NCBI GenBank assembly: GCA_914767715.1
Contig: OU612072.1
Coordinates: forward strand, 15,934,001 to 15,998,000
Direction: 5' to 3'
Length of the DNA stretch: 64,000 nt
Origin: Membranipora membranacea
Taxonomy: Eukaryota; Bryozoa; Gymnolaemata; Cheilostomatida; Membraniporidae
Shown: one piece after another, positions 46,791-59,900 of the stretch
Position numbering within the stretch: position 1 is the stretch's first letter
How the letters are laid out: the number at the start of each line of letters is the position of its first letter
Program-made: the position numbers and the translations under genes
The notes under the pieces: generated by a model
Told to the model about the DNA's origin: nothing
The model's database searches: none
Seen by the model: only the letters and a program-made list of their open reading frames with translations

Positions 46791-49324
46791 GTCTTTGAAT
46801 AAAGAATTCGTTGTAGTCTCTCATTTTCTATAAGCCCTCACTTCATCAAACTACAGTCTGACCATTTCATTGCTCTATATGAGTTAATCAATGTTTTGGT
46901 CTAACTGATCTTTATCAGTTCAATCAAACAATTAATTTCATATTTTAGATCTGCATAAACACTTTTAATTGTACAGAAATCAATTGATACAGTTTCACTT
47001 TAATAACTAAGCGATTGTTTATTGCATGATGGGATGATGATTACAAGCAGTTATTGTTAAAAACTGGCAGATTTGTTGAATAGATTAGCAAGATCTCCCG
47101 ATTTCAAAATATTTTTTTTAGCTATAAAACTGGTTTGCTTCTAGTCAGGCCAGCTGCTGGGGCGACTCAGTCAGCTGACCAAATAAGGAACAATAAAACT
47201 GACTATCACGGCATATGGTATGTAAAATGTTTAGGGGTAGAAAAACTATTGAAATGTCGGACAGATAATGATAACTTTGTGTCGTTGCAATGATCTATTT
47301 TGACTATTTCCAAACCGATTTTTGTTTTAACCCACCAGCCGTCAGACTGTTCATTGATTCAAGGACAAGTTAGCAAAAAATTAAATGTCATTTATGACCG
47401 ACTTACCCTATAACTTTTGGTTGATTCTGAGTCGAATTTTTGAAACGAGATTGCAGGATAAATGAATTAATTTCACTTTAATTCATGAGAAACGAATTCC
47501 GGACTATCGCAGCATGGGTGGTGTTAGCACTGGAGCGCTAGGCATAGCCATAATACTTGTAAAGGCTCGCCATATTGGCGAGTTGACGCTTTACAGGGCC
47601 TGCGGCAACCCATTGTTCGGTAAAATGAAAATAATATGGTGTCTTAAGAGTAATCAAATCAACGATGCAAAGCTGTGCCGGTATGCGAAAAGATCACGTT
47701 CGCATCCGAAAAGCTATTTTCGGAAATTCCAGGAACAATAAAGTGTGAAAATCGACGCCAAAATGAACTTGCGCCAAACCGCAACAGATGAAGAAAACAT
47801 ATGCCCTCATTGACTTATATATGAACACAAAGGTGTGAACTCAAAGTTCGCATACAATTAAGCAGGGAAAATTTATATGATTAATTTACAATAAAATTCA
47901 ATATTTTCATTTTAATAAAAAGTAGTTATCATAGCTTTAATCTGCACATCAAAGTGATTATAAATCTTTTTAGGTGATTAGAACTTTCAGGGCGCTGCTA
48001 GTGACATTAGATGTTGCAGATCCCCCTAACATAAAGTTTGATCTTTACCTAGAAATGGTTGATTACAGAATGCAATATTGCCCACTCAAATTCGGTTTGG
48101 TTTTAGAGCTGTTACAAACCAATCATGTTTGTCAAACGGATCATCGGCTGAATTTATATTCACTGATTTCGATGATAATAAATCTGTTGGGCTCAGTAAA
48201 TCCCAATTACTTGAATACCTTTCTGTTGACGGCCATGAATGCAGTGAAAAACATAGAAGTCATTGATCACATTATCACGCTGCCACATTAAGGCACGCCA
48301 ACTACATTTGACAGCTTCCCTGACTGCAAAAATTTGAATAAAAGCTGTCACTTTCAGGATAGTGATTCGTCTGAGCAACAAAAACCTTGTCTGAAAAAAA
48401 TTATAAATACGACAATATTAGCTTCACATAAAATTGATACAACACTACAGAAATTCATAATTTAGTAACAGATGACCTTGAATATTACATAATAATCATG
48501 TTGATAATTCATACGAAATCTTCTAACAAAGTTTATGAAGTTGATAAAATACCACACCTGCCTTTTTTATGCCCATAGATGAGTACATTAATTGCCGAAG
48601 GAAAAAGTTTCGCATACATTTGAAGCAACTAAATTTGAGGCTAGCTAACATTTACTTTATATGGAATCCCTCAAAATTTATTGCTAGCTAATATTAAGCC
48701 ACTCCCTTACTATCCCAAACTAACTCTAGCTGACATCAACTACTCTAGGGTATTTCTAAAGCTCAAAGTTGTCAAATAATTAGAATGTAATATGGCCTCG
48801 GAATGACATTATGTTCATGTCAAAAAAAAATTTATATAATTATAAATGTATATTTTTATTTAAAATATGATACATCAGACAGAGATGATTACTGAGCGCA
48901 ATAGTTGGTCCGCCCTTCGCATGCAAAAATTTATTTTAACGTTTATTTAGAAAATATTTCTTGTTTTCTCAAATCCTGCTGGCAGATAATGTTTGCTAAT
49001 TGACCCCAGATCACAAAATGGGTCAAATAGAATAATATACATACATCCTGTATTGAGCTAATCGTTGTTGTTCACGGACAGCGAATTAAAACAGGTGGTG
49101 GTACTCTTTATTAAAAAAAGCAAAGATTTAGCTTCAAATCCGCATCATCTCGTTGTGTTTACGAACTCGGTCATTCAAGAAGGCAGGATTTTTGAATGAG
49201 AATGGTTCTTGTTCAACAATCAGAGCTGTACGATTTTGACATTTTTCATTGAACGCACACCGAAGGTGGTAAGGCTGCAATCATATGGTAGTTAATGGAC
49301 ATGGCAAAGTTTATGTTGAAGAAA
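46791..49324. other. No gene seen
   Basis: Plus-strand ORFs at 47514-47741 and 47974-48291 are the longest. Neither has a recognised domain, a signal peptide or paired splice sites. Runs of A/T are common. Confidence 0.35.
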
Positions 49325-49465
49325 CTCACCTGCTTCTGCGCTGGGGTCAGGATTAAATCAATCAAATTAGCTCCTAATAAGACTTGAACCCACGACATCT
49401 GTGCCACCAATTGCCTGACAGTGAATAGCACGCATACCAACATAGCCTAGCAATTGTGCCATCCC
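49325..49465 (-). repeat. tRNA-derived SINE, family B, copy on minus strand
   Basis: Read on the minus strand it starts GGGATGGCACAATTG and has GTGCTATTCACTGTCAGGC and GTGGGTTCAAGTC, matching 60850 onward (GATGGCGCAATTGG, GCTATTCACTGCCAGGC, GTGGGTTCGAGT). The A and B boxes are recognisable, with a short shared body ending near CCCCAGC. Confidence 0.7.
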
Positions 49466-50822
49466 AAGATAATAACTTACGATGATCACGACTTTGACAT
49501 ACAATTTCATGGAATTATCTACCCAAACTCATCTATAATAAGTGCACAGATGCATGGTGGGGTCATCAGATTGAAAGTGCATTATGGGATACTGACAGAA
49601 ATGCATTCTGGGATCAGCATACAGAAAGTCTACATTGTAGTGCTGCAATGAAATCCCTGATCATTTTTTGCTAAATCATGTTGTAGCCTGTATATATAAT
49701 CAGAAACGAAAACAACCAGTACACATATACTGATAATCAGAAATATATATCTATACAACGTATAATAAATAATCACCAGTATATATTATATAATATATAG
49801 ATACTGGTTTTAGCTTTATTGATTATATTCAACAACATCCGTTCATGATATAGTTTTATTTTTCTCTCTACCCCTGTGTGTATCATAATATGAAATAATC
49901 AGCAACGAAACATATGAACACAAAACTCTTGCCTGTGGAGGCGTAATACTCCAGTACTGCTACTGTTGATCTGCCCCCTTGTTGGGGTTTTCTCTGCAGT
50001 TCTGGGTATAGAATGTGATTTATTTACCAGATATAATATTTTTCTTTTTTTAAGATTTATTATGCGAAATAAAGTAAAAATGGTTTGTTTGCATTGATCA
50101 TTGCATAATGTGGAGTAGTAAGAACATGACATTAAAATAACACATGATGTAAATAACCGAAATTGACAATGGTGAAAAAACTTTAAAGAGGGAGGCCCTT
50201 TAACCTGACATGACATGATAAGGATTATGCAACTTAAATTGAAATACAAAAGTTAAATCCGAAACCACCAGAGCACTTGCAATAACAGACAATAGGCCTA
50301 AACTGTTGGGGGCTACCTGCACTCAACCTATACAGCCCTAAGTTATGGACACTTTGAATGTTAGCAACAGGTTCACCATGCAATAGTGTTGAATTCTCTG
50401 TTTATAACATGCATTATGGGAACTTGCATGAAAAGTGCATTGTGGGAAATGGCAAGAACACAATTAACAGTCAGACAAACTTACAACAGACAATGAAAAT
50501 ATTCCCATATATATGAGCAGACACGTATATGAAGAGAGACAAAATTGGCAAGAAAGAGAGACCCTGGTAAATAAACAGCAGCATCCTAGCTGATGGAAAC
50601 GCTAGGGATCGGTCTTACCTAACTTTCGTCGTAGGCGTCGCCTACCTATTAACTGAGTACAAAGCCACTATTCATGAGTTACAAAATATTCATAGAACAG
50701 GAAAATCCTGCTGCTTAATCTAAACAAAATAATTCTCAGCTGCTGAAGCACATAATCATCAAAATGGAAACAAGTTGGCAGCACTTTGACTTCAACAAAA
50801 AAACTGTGACTGAAATAATAAT
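49466..50822. other. No gene seen; AT dinucleotide-rich patch
   Basis: 49690-49805 is very rich in tata and alternates ataatcag/ccagtata motifs. The remainder has no ORF with recognisable features. Confidence 0.35.
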
Positions 50823-51065
50823 ATGTTAAGCCGATATCAGCTGAGATTGCAAGAAAACTTTTAGCACTCTATCTTGGAGCTGTGTGTAAAGATGAGATAT
50901 TGAGAGTTCTCACAAATGGCACAAGGGTACAGGAAGGCTATCAAGTATAATGTGGCTACGCTGCCAAAAACGTGTTGGTGCCGATAAAAAATTAACCAAG
51001 CAATGAGCTAAAGAATGGGCCATCAAAACAGGAACAGCTTTTAACAGGACGCAAAACAGCAGGTC
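50823..51065 (+). repeat. Dispersed repeat R1, copy 1
   Basis: About 240 bp, roughly 88 percent similar to 55318-55558: atcagctgagattgcaag, cactctatcttggagctgtg, ggctacgctgccaaaaa, and aacaggacgcaaaacag at the end. It has no terminal inverted repeats or pol III boxes. In copy 2 one frame reads ISAEIARKLLALYLGAVCKD, so it may be a fragment of a coding transposon. Confidence 0.75.
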
Positions 51066-53573
51066 ACCAATGGGGCTGATTGCGACTAATTATAAATATT
51101 TTACTACGGTTGCTGCCATTTTTTGGGACGACTTGGCTTGACACTGAAAAAAGTTTAGGTGATTAACATAATTATTGATTTGGCATTTTGATTGTTTGCT
51201 ATTTTTGATCATGATAAGATCAGCCACAGGAATGTTTAGGCAGCAGTTGAAGGTCATTAAGCACTTTCCTCTAGATTACAAAGAATTTTGAAATGTTGGA
51301 AGCGAGCCAGGTAAAGGCATTAATAATTGTAGTAAGCAAATGGGCCCGGTATTCCTAGAATAATGTGAAAACCACAACACTGTGATTGTGTCCCTTTTAT
51401 GATATTGACAAATCACTAAGGTGGTTTATGTTGCTGGGTGCTGTGAATATTTTATGGCTTCGTTAGTATCATCTATAATAAACTTTAGAGGTGCAAACCG
51501 CATCATTGTAGAAGCCGGTAGGCAGTGCACCCAAGCCACACCTGTACTTTACATGCAAGTAGTGGGCTTTCCTGTTTTGTCGGAGTTGTCTACCTTGTTT
51601 TCTTCTTATTTGGCGTACGACGAGCGTTAGCGAACAGAAGCACCGTACTTGACAGAGATTGCAGTCCATGTTTCCATGTGTCTATGAAGTTATTCAGCCT
51701 TCTATATATCCATAACCTCATTCGACGATATCGGGCATCAAAGTTGTATTTCTCCTACAAGTGAAGATGACTCAAGATGATAAAATAAATCACTGTTATG
51801 ATGAGGCTTCAATGTGAGAATAAAATGCCAAATGTCCACGAGCAAATGTCTTCTAAGTTTGTTAAGGAGAGACCAACATTTTTCAAATTTGGGCAAGGAG
51901 GTCGGATGCATTTAATAGCTTAATTATTAGTTTCATTCATTGAATTCCATATCTGGAATAGCATCGTTAGCTTTCTTTTGCAAAACAAAGGGCTTGCAAA
52001 AATAGCCAGTCCCTAGTAGCAATCTAGAAATGCCCTAATCATCTACACTGTAGGGGTATAATTACTGTTTGCAATTTTGTAAACAAGACAATTTCTCAGG
52101 CTTATTATTCATGCTACTAGGGACAGCCAATCAGATAACAGTCAGATGAGTCCCTGTGTTTAGTGTCCTATACTCTATAACGCTATGATACTATTTCCAT
52201 TCTAAGAGAAGAATCTAATTCAGTGGTTTCATTATATGATTTGTGATAGTTTTTGGTTGTCTGTATCCTCCAACAGGGTTTGTACCTAAGGACAGCACCA
52301 TCAAAATAGGGTACAAAGTTCAATTATCATTTCACCTCATATTGAGTTATTGAAAAACTTTAAGATCAACTAGAAATAGCTCCATTGCCATCACCCTCTT
52401 TATAGTGAGGTGACACTGTGTGACACTGTGTGACATGCGTGACAAGTGTGACATATCTAAGTCTTTATTGTGGAGAATGTAATCCTCTCTAGAATACAGG
52501 TACTTGGACCCATGGTACTCAAGCTGCGCCCTATACCCTTGCCCGCCGGAATTCCAGCTACTCTTCATATCGAAGAAGCAGAGGGGTGTCTTTTTACTGC
52601 ATGTGGGGTGTCCAAATACACAGTGGACCTCCGGTATTTTTAGTCCAGCAGTTTTAAGGACCTGGCTAAGATGATGGTCCAAGTATCAAATCAAGAATGA
52701 CTGCCTGCACTGGGTATTGAACACTTGATTATTAGGTTTGGATGTGATATGGAAATTTCCTTTAAGCTGACTGTGTTTTTTTGTCACCATATATTATCCC
52801 TCCATGTCTGATAAGTAGTTAAAAATCTGGGCCCAACACACCAAAGCATCTGCTGCTGAATGAAGTTCATTACACTGCAATCATATCTCCCTGATTCATT
52901 TGATTTGTTCACAATTAATAATCTCATTATTGTTTCAGATGATGACCAGAAATTTATCCATGAAACCAGAGAGGGTGGGTGGATGTCCCACCCTTCCTGA
53001 TCATACTGGCTATCTGAAATTATGTATTGTCTTCTCCTGGACTTAAAGAGCCTTGAGCTAAACTGAACAACTATTTTATTATGAGACAAGAGCGAAGCCA
53101 CATCCTTGATCACTTGTTATAATTCAGCATACTGAGTTTCCCGTCCGTGTGGAAACTTTCTTTTCTAGATGCTCAATAGTTAAAGTCTTCAATCAAATAT
53201 TTAATTTGAAACCGAAATGCACTCAATGTCTGCTGTTATTTTGCTGACCTTGTTATCTAAATATATCATAAATTTACAGACTGTTTAACAAATAGACAAT
53301 ATTGAAATAATTTCAATGATTCATATAACATGTATGCATGGCACGCAAGTAACTCGTGTCTAAAGGATATTAGCTACGTCAGTAGTGGGTAAATGTAGGG
53401 CAAAAATGATTGAAACCAGGAGAAACTACATCGTTGCTCTACTTTTCAACACAATGCTTTCTTAAAATCAATAATTTCCAATAAATTGATTCAATTGGTA
53501 TTATTTACAGATTTCAGTGATTAAAATACATCTGAGTATCAGACAAAGCATGCCCCTCCCACCACAAGATCAT
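51066..53573. other. No gene seen; short TGTGACAC repeat inside
   Basis: A run of tgacactgtgtgacactgtgtgaca at about 52408-52455 is a decayed 12-base tandem repeat. Minus-strand ORFs at 52347-52682 and 52784-53113 lack recognisable domains and splice partners. No downstream exon of the LRAT gene could be identified here. Confidence 0.35.
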
Positions 53574-53880
53574 CTTCCTAAACTAAGTTAAATGAAGGTT
53601 TTATCAACGTGGGCTAAATTAAAAAAATCTCATTTGATGACAGAATATATACGGCCGTGTTTAGGTGGAAAGAGAAAGCTCAAACTTCCCGAGGGACTCA
53701 CGAGAGGCCTGATCGGGGCTCAGTGCAGTAATTGCTGCAGATCAGTTCATGTTGATTCAATCAATTGGGAAGCCAGTCCTCTTTCTACCTAAACACTGGC
53801 GTATATATTCTGTTGCCAAAAGAGATTTTTGAAATTTGAGCTTTTGTTGATAAAACTTCCATTTAACTTAGTTTAGCAAG
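53574..53880. mobile_element. Foldback element of about 307 bp
   Basis: Nearly the whole segment is an imperfect inverted repeat with a roughly 70-base centre. The ends are cttCCTAAACTAAGTTAAATG and the complement of cttGCTAAACTAAGTTAAATG; further matching blocks are ttttatcaac, aaatctc and gaatatatacg with tgtttaggt. It has no ORF. The target duplication is unclear. It lies about 35 bases beyond the proposed last LRAT exon. Confidence 0.75.
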
Positions 53881-53915
53881 ATTATTTTCTGCATAGTGCG
53901 TTTCAATTCTAACTT

Positions 53916-56900
53916 TTAGTATTTTTTTTTGCATATACAATGCTGAAAATAAACGAAATATCGACAAGGCAAACCACAATACTAATCATATCTCGACCGA
54001 CTTATGGTTTACATTGGGCATCAACCCCATATAAAATACTACCAGATTTATTTATGTAAACCATAGACTTAATAATAAATCATTATCAAGTCGATGTTGT
54101 ATACTCACTTTGATGGCAATGCCATAACCGGCGAGTACGATTCCGACGATTCGTCCAAAGAATCCTCCCCAGAATGATCCGAGTACAGCGCCTATGGCGG
54201 GGAGAGGTATGAGCAGCTGTCCCATTATAGCTCCTATAGTAGTCAGCACCAGTGAGAACACACTACCAGTAATCGCTTTATCCTGTGGGGTATGAAAATG
54301 GTACTGTTAACTACTCATTTATTTGGACCAAAAAGAACCCTCTCATTAGATAGGCGCTCAGATCACTTAGTTCCAAACAAGGCCTTATTCATGGTTGAAT
54401 TTTGAGTTGCTGACACCTGATCGGTATGTTCTGTCTTTTGGTGCAAACACCAGGGCCACCTTTATCAGAGAATTTGTCCCAAACTCCCTGCATATATCAA
54501 GTTTGAGCGTTAAACTGCTTTTGAAGTTGTTCCCCCTATACTGAAAAGTCACTGGTATGGATTTGACGTGATCTAAGGGCCAATATAGGTGATATGTTGA
54601 GGAAGTGGAGAGGCAGTACACAGCACACCAAGAATACAGAACTTGATACAGCCAATCACCTGATATCCAGTTGAGGCCGACTGCTTTCACAGGTATTTTG
54701 TGACACAAATCGTCAGGTAGTTTGGCCTTACCTTGGCATTATTATAATCGCGAGTATTCATAGTGCCTCGAGATTTGTGATACTTCCAGTCCAGTATTCT
54801 GAAAGCTAGAAAACCAGCTTCTACAGGAGCAGTCCAACCTGTGAAACAAAAAAGAGGCAAAAAGTTGAGAACATATACTGGTTGAGAACGATGAAATGAA
54901 CAGCTGGGGTTTTCATTACTTGATATTTCACCACTGGGATTTTTTCGCTGCTGGAGCCCTTGCTACTGGGACCCTTACAACTGGAATCCCCATTACAATA
55001 AATTCCATCACTGGAAGTGTGACCACAATAACCTACACCGATGGAATACCCCACGGGAATGTCCGCTACTGGAATGTTAACCACTGAAATGTTCACTACT
55101 ATAATGTTCACCAGGGGAATGCTTTACATTGGAATTTTCGCAACACCTGAATTTACATAACCTAAATTTTACTATTATGCCGGTTTAGTAACCGCGTCAC
55201 TGTTAGGGATTATATTTTCTGTAATTGCTACTTTCAATTGATGAGTTTCAAAATTATTTTTGGGTGTGATGTTTGGTGCACGAGAGGAGCACTTTCTACA
55301 AATAATGTTTTTTGAAATATGTTGAGACTATATCAGCTGAGATTGCAAGGAAACTTTTAGCACTCTATCTTGGAGCTGTGTGTAAAGATGAGGTATTGAG
55401 AGTTCCCACAATTGGTGCAGGAAGGCTATTGAGTATGATGTGGCTACGCTGCCAAAAAAGGTTTTGGTGACGATAAAAATTTGACCGAGCAATGAGCTAA
55501 AGAATGGCCCATCAAAACAGAAGCAGTTTCTAACAGGACGCAAAACAGAGGGGAGCATGTGTATGCACTCGCTTGAGTTAATGTTTTGGAAATAGCCACA
55601 TTTCCTTTACTTAATAAGGGTACAACAGATCATGTTTCACACTCAACAGATGGTCAAAAGAAAATATTCTCAAATTGAGGCTGCATACCAACATAGTGCA
55701 GGTATCCCACAATGCAAATTGATAGAATTCACAAGGAGACCGGAACATTGATTTCCTATAAGAGTTTCACCTGATAACTATCCTGGCTCAAGTTGCATTA
55801 TGGGAATATTATTCACATCCTCAATTAGATCTGTACCGAGTCACTGGTTAGGTTTCGCACTAACTGTATGACATATTATACACTATGGAGGAATATCTCA
55901 GATAAAAAGATGAATTAATTTATGTAGCTTGAGTATCTCAAAAAAGAATACAATGTGACCACATGATATTCAGTTGCAATAATTAGGGGTGGGCACGTTT
56001 TAAGGTATTTAGGTTATTCTTACTCTACACCAAGCATTTGAAATCTTCTGGTTACATAAAAAAACCAAGGGGGAAAACATAGACAAGGATTAAGATAGAT
56101 AGAGGATTTAGATATTAGAGGGACGTATATAGACAACATTAAAATGACTGCTATTGATCAGCCGGTGTGGAGAAATGTTGTAGTAAAGGTGTAAGACAGG
56201 CTATCCAAAGTACACAGAGTACTAAAGAGCAAATCAGATGAGAATTATGACCAATCAGAGACAGGTATCCTCGTAGCTTTATCTCAGGATCAGCATAACA
56301 AGGCGCACACAAACTGCCAGCGTTGATCTTACCAAAAGTAGCGGCCCCGGTACTCAAGGTACTGGCTACACTAGCTGAGGCTGTATGCTGTATAAGCCTG
56401 GCTGAGTTCTGTAACACTAACTGTTCTATAGCTAGGGTCAGCCCATAAAGCACCTCTTTACATAACTTCATAGACATTCTGAAAAAAGTATCATATTATG
56501 TTGGTACAGTGGAACTTATGTTGAAATATATTGCATAGCTACATCAGGGAGAGTTATCTGTACTTAAGATCCATTGGTAAATGAGTCTTTTATATTGAAT
56601 AACCTGAATTTTAGCTGTGGAACCCAAAGAGCTAAAGTCATAGACTTAACAATAAACTTATTATTAAGTATATGGCTAAAGTGAAAGATCCTTATCAATT
56701 CGGTAGGATCACCTTAGCTTGCTAACAAGCTAGCTTATCTGCAGCATCCATAATTCAAAACTACAGTTAACTCACACAGGATTCATCGGTCTCCTCTGCC
56801 ATATTATTTCAATGTCACTAAATTGAGACTTCCCAATAATAGGCTCTTTGAGCTGAGCCCAACAGGAGTAAGGGTATGTTGCTCTATCAATATAGCAAAA

Positions 56901-59900
56901 AGTGGGAGGAAACAAATCTGAACTGTAGTCTCTCTGGCATAAAGCCGCTTAGCTAAAGTGGTGGGCAAGACCAAATTTAGCAATTATTGAACCGATTACT
57001 TTTTTTTTCCTTCACATAAACTAGAGACAAACCTGATGCCGATATGAGGCAGTTCGTCCACCATTGCACCCACTACTTTATCTGTCATATTAGATGATGT
57101 ATACTGCTCACAATTAGGCTGTCCTGTCAAGGCCCATCTACAACCATAGATATTATTGTCATAATATAAATGTTGACCCCTTTTTTTTTATAGCTTTAAT
57201 GGCATCAATTTAATTCTAATTAATTTAATTAATTAATTTATAACTACTCAATAAATTATTTGCATTATTTATAATACAACAAAATCAAAAGAAAATCGAT
57301 TTAAACACAATCTGTAACAAATTGGCTATGTTGTCATTATCAGTGATGTATAGGATATGAAATGTTTATTTCATTATATCACATTTATGGTATAAGTTAT
57401 CTCCACTTTGATTAAAATGGGACAACTCCTTATATTATAAGTGTCTTGAAGAATAAATTGGTGGGGCTTCTCCGAAACACAGCACAACAGGTTTTCCTAT
57501 CGAAGCGTTATGAAAATGCAGCTACACAACATTATAAAACAGAGCTTTACAAAATTATATCTCCCAATGAGAAGGATTTAAAAGTAAATGCAGTCTTGTT
57601 CCGCTAAAGGTGAGCTTTGTTGAAGCAGCAACTAAATAACCCAGCGACCAATCCCAGAAGCAGGCAGCTAATGGTGTTTCCCCCATGATATTGTGGTAAT
57701 GTTGCTAAAGGCTTTGCTGTAGTTTAGGGCAAACCACACCAGGAATCAGCCCCCCCCCCCCCCAGAAAACTGATAAATAACAGATCACAAACCTGACGAA
57801 GTGCTCACAGTTGTTGTATGTGATACCATATCGGTTTTCTCCTAGTCTCTCCCTAGCCCTAATTAACACACCATCCTTCTCAGGGTTGGAGGGGTACTCG
57901 GGGTCCCGTATATGAAATAAGTTATCAGGTATATCATAATAAAGAGCCTCATCAATGTTAGTCACTTCTTCCATGACCTACAAAATAAATAACGGGCTTA
58001 CAAATCAAGGTGGCTTTTAAAATGATACATGTTGACGCGGCTTATATATGAGTTATGTTTTCTTTTTTTGTTGGCCATAGATGGTGACTTTTAAGTGTAT
58101 CGATTGATCACATCACAGAGGTTGGGTCTTTGAAATGTTTCATAAGTGGTTTAAGGAATGTGGTGATTTGTAAATATAAATGCATTTTATGACATTGTTC
58201 TCGAGTATTTAAAAGTATTTTACAAGTATTGTAGTACTTCTTCTTCCTAACTTATATATTCATTTGTCCGTGTTGTTTAATTACTAAGCCCATTTCAAAA
58301 CCGTACTATGTAGTGAAGAATAAAAAATTATCAAAACACATTAGGTGGGAACTTCAAAATAACCATTACTTCTGTATTAAAACTGCAGTATTGTTATCCA
58401 AGCCATCTGTGGGCTCTTTTCCCTTAAAGTATATAGCTCAAATTCAAGCAATTCTCCATATGTTTTGCAAACTCCATGCAGTAAGCATCGACCAACTACA
58501 CTGTACTCACAATCGATGCAATACTTTGAGGTTGAACGCTCCTTGATGATACATTTCAAGGAGGTAACAACAGCTTGTTCGAACCCCTGTGTGCTGACAG
58601 CAGAGATTTTGGTCCCAAACTTCCTGCTGTCCGAATATTGATTATAGGATATGAAGATTTCCAAGACTTAGGAAGACGGCCTGACAAGTACTGACTTGTC
58701 AGAGCCCTGATATAATGGTCAGAACGACTGGTACAAAGGCAAATTGGTGAAAGCAAATCAAGGATTTAACTCCTTGATGCAATCAATAACTCTCAATTGC
58801 CTGAAGTACAATTCTTGATGCAGGTCAATGAATGATGCATGCGATCATATGCAGCCTATGGGGTTTGACAGGACTGTGATTGCTCATCATTTGGAAACAA
58901 GAGATTGAAAAATTCAAGTTGAAAAGTCAATGGATTTCTGACATTTTGAGGTTACAGTTCTTACACTGCAGATTTTTCCACAACATTGTCAGTTTTCAGT
59001 ATCAGACTTTGCTTTCATATAAGCTATCGTTGGGAGCAACCAAAAATCTCAAATTAGTGAAAATGCCACATACAGAAACACTTTTTAAATACAGTTACAA
59101 TGAACAAAATTTGAAGGAAAAAGTCTTATAAAAAAATATGCAGTGCAAATGCAGCTTTTGCAAAAACTCTCCTCAACCAAACAGCACAGTGTAGATTATA
59201 TGTGTATGGGTGTCAGGTATCATACAAATGGGGATGTAACTTTAACTACAGATAAACTTACATGACCAAACACTTTAGATCCACTACTAAAGAATATACC
59301 AGCTGTCCCATTGTAATGTAGTATCTTTACTGCTCCCTTCTCAAACTCAGATAAATCTGTGAAGTAAAATATGCAGGTCATTAAAGTATTCAAATATAAT
59401 AATATTGTGTTTTGAAGACGATCAATCAATCGGTTTCTTTACATCTACTAGTACAGCCTATCAAAGTAGATCGAACTTACATCAAATGTCTCTGTTTCTA
59501 TGCACTGTTTAGTTATGTTATAGAAGTTTGAATATGAAATGTATGGTCCATTTTTGAGGTTGAGGAACCATATCTTCAATAGATCAATTATTCAAACAAT
59601 GAGCCCACTACAGGGTTAATGCCTTTTAGGAGCCCTTTGAGGCTATGATGTAATAGTGTATAATACAGGCAGTGGTTGGATTTTGATATGTTGATCGCAA
59701 ACTTGTGTGTTTTGCTTTTCCGACTCTCAGCTTTTCTTGAATTACGTCAAGCAATTGATAATAACAATGTGTCACACAAGACAAGGCATACTAGTAGCAT
59801 GTATTAAAATGAATTGTGGTGGTTGATAAAAACATAACCTACTGACCTGAGACGAGCACATGATGATAGAGCGGGTACCCCAGGTAATTTCGTCTCACAG

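Noticed and set aside
47974-48291. 105-codon plus-strand ORF
   Set aside because: No domain, signal peptide or splice partner, and low-complexity hydrophobic composition.
52347-53113. Two minus-strand ORFs of about 110 codons
   Set aside because: No recognisable motif. They do not continue the LRAT frame, and no acceptor and donor fit.
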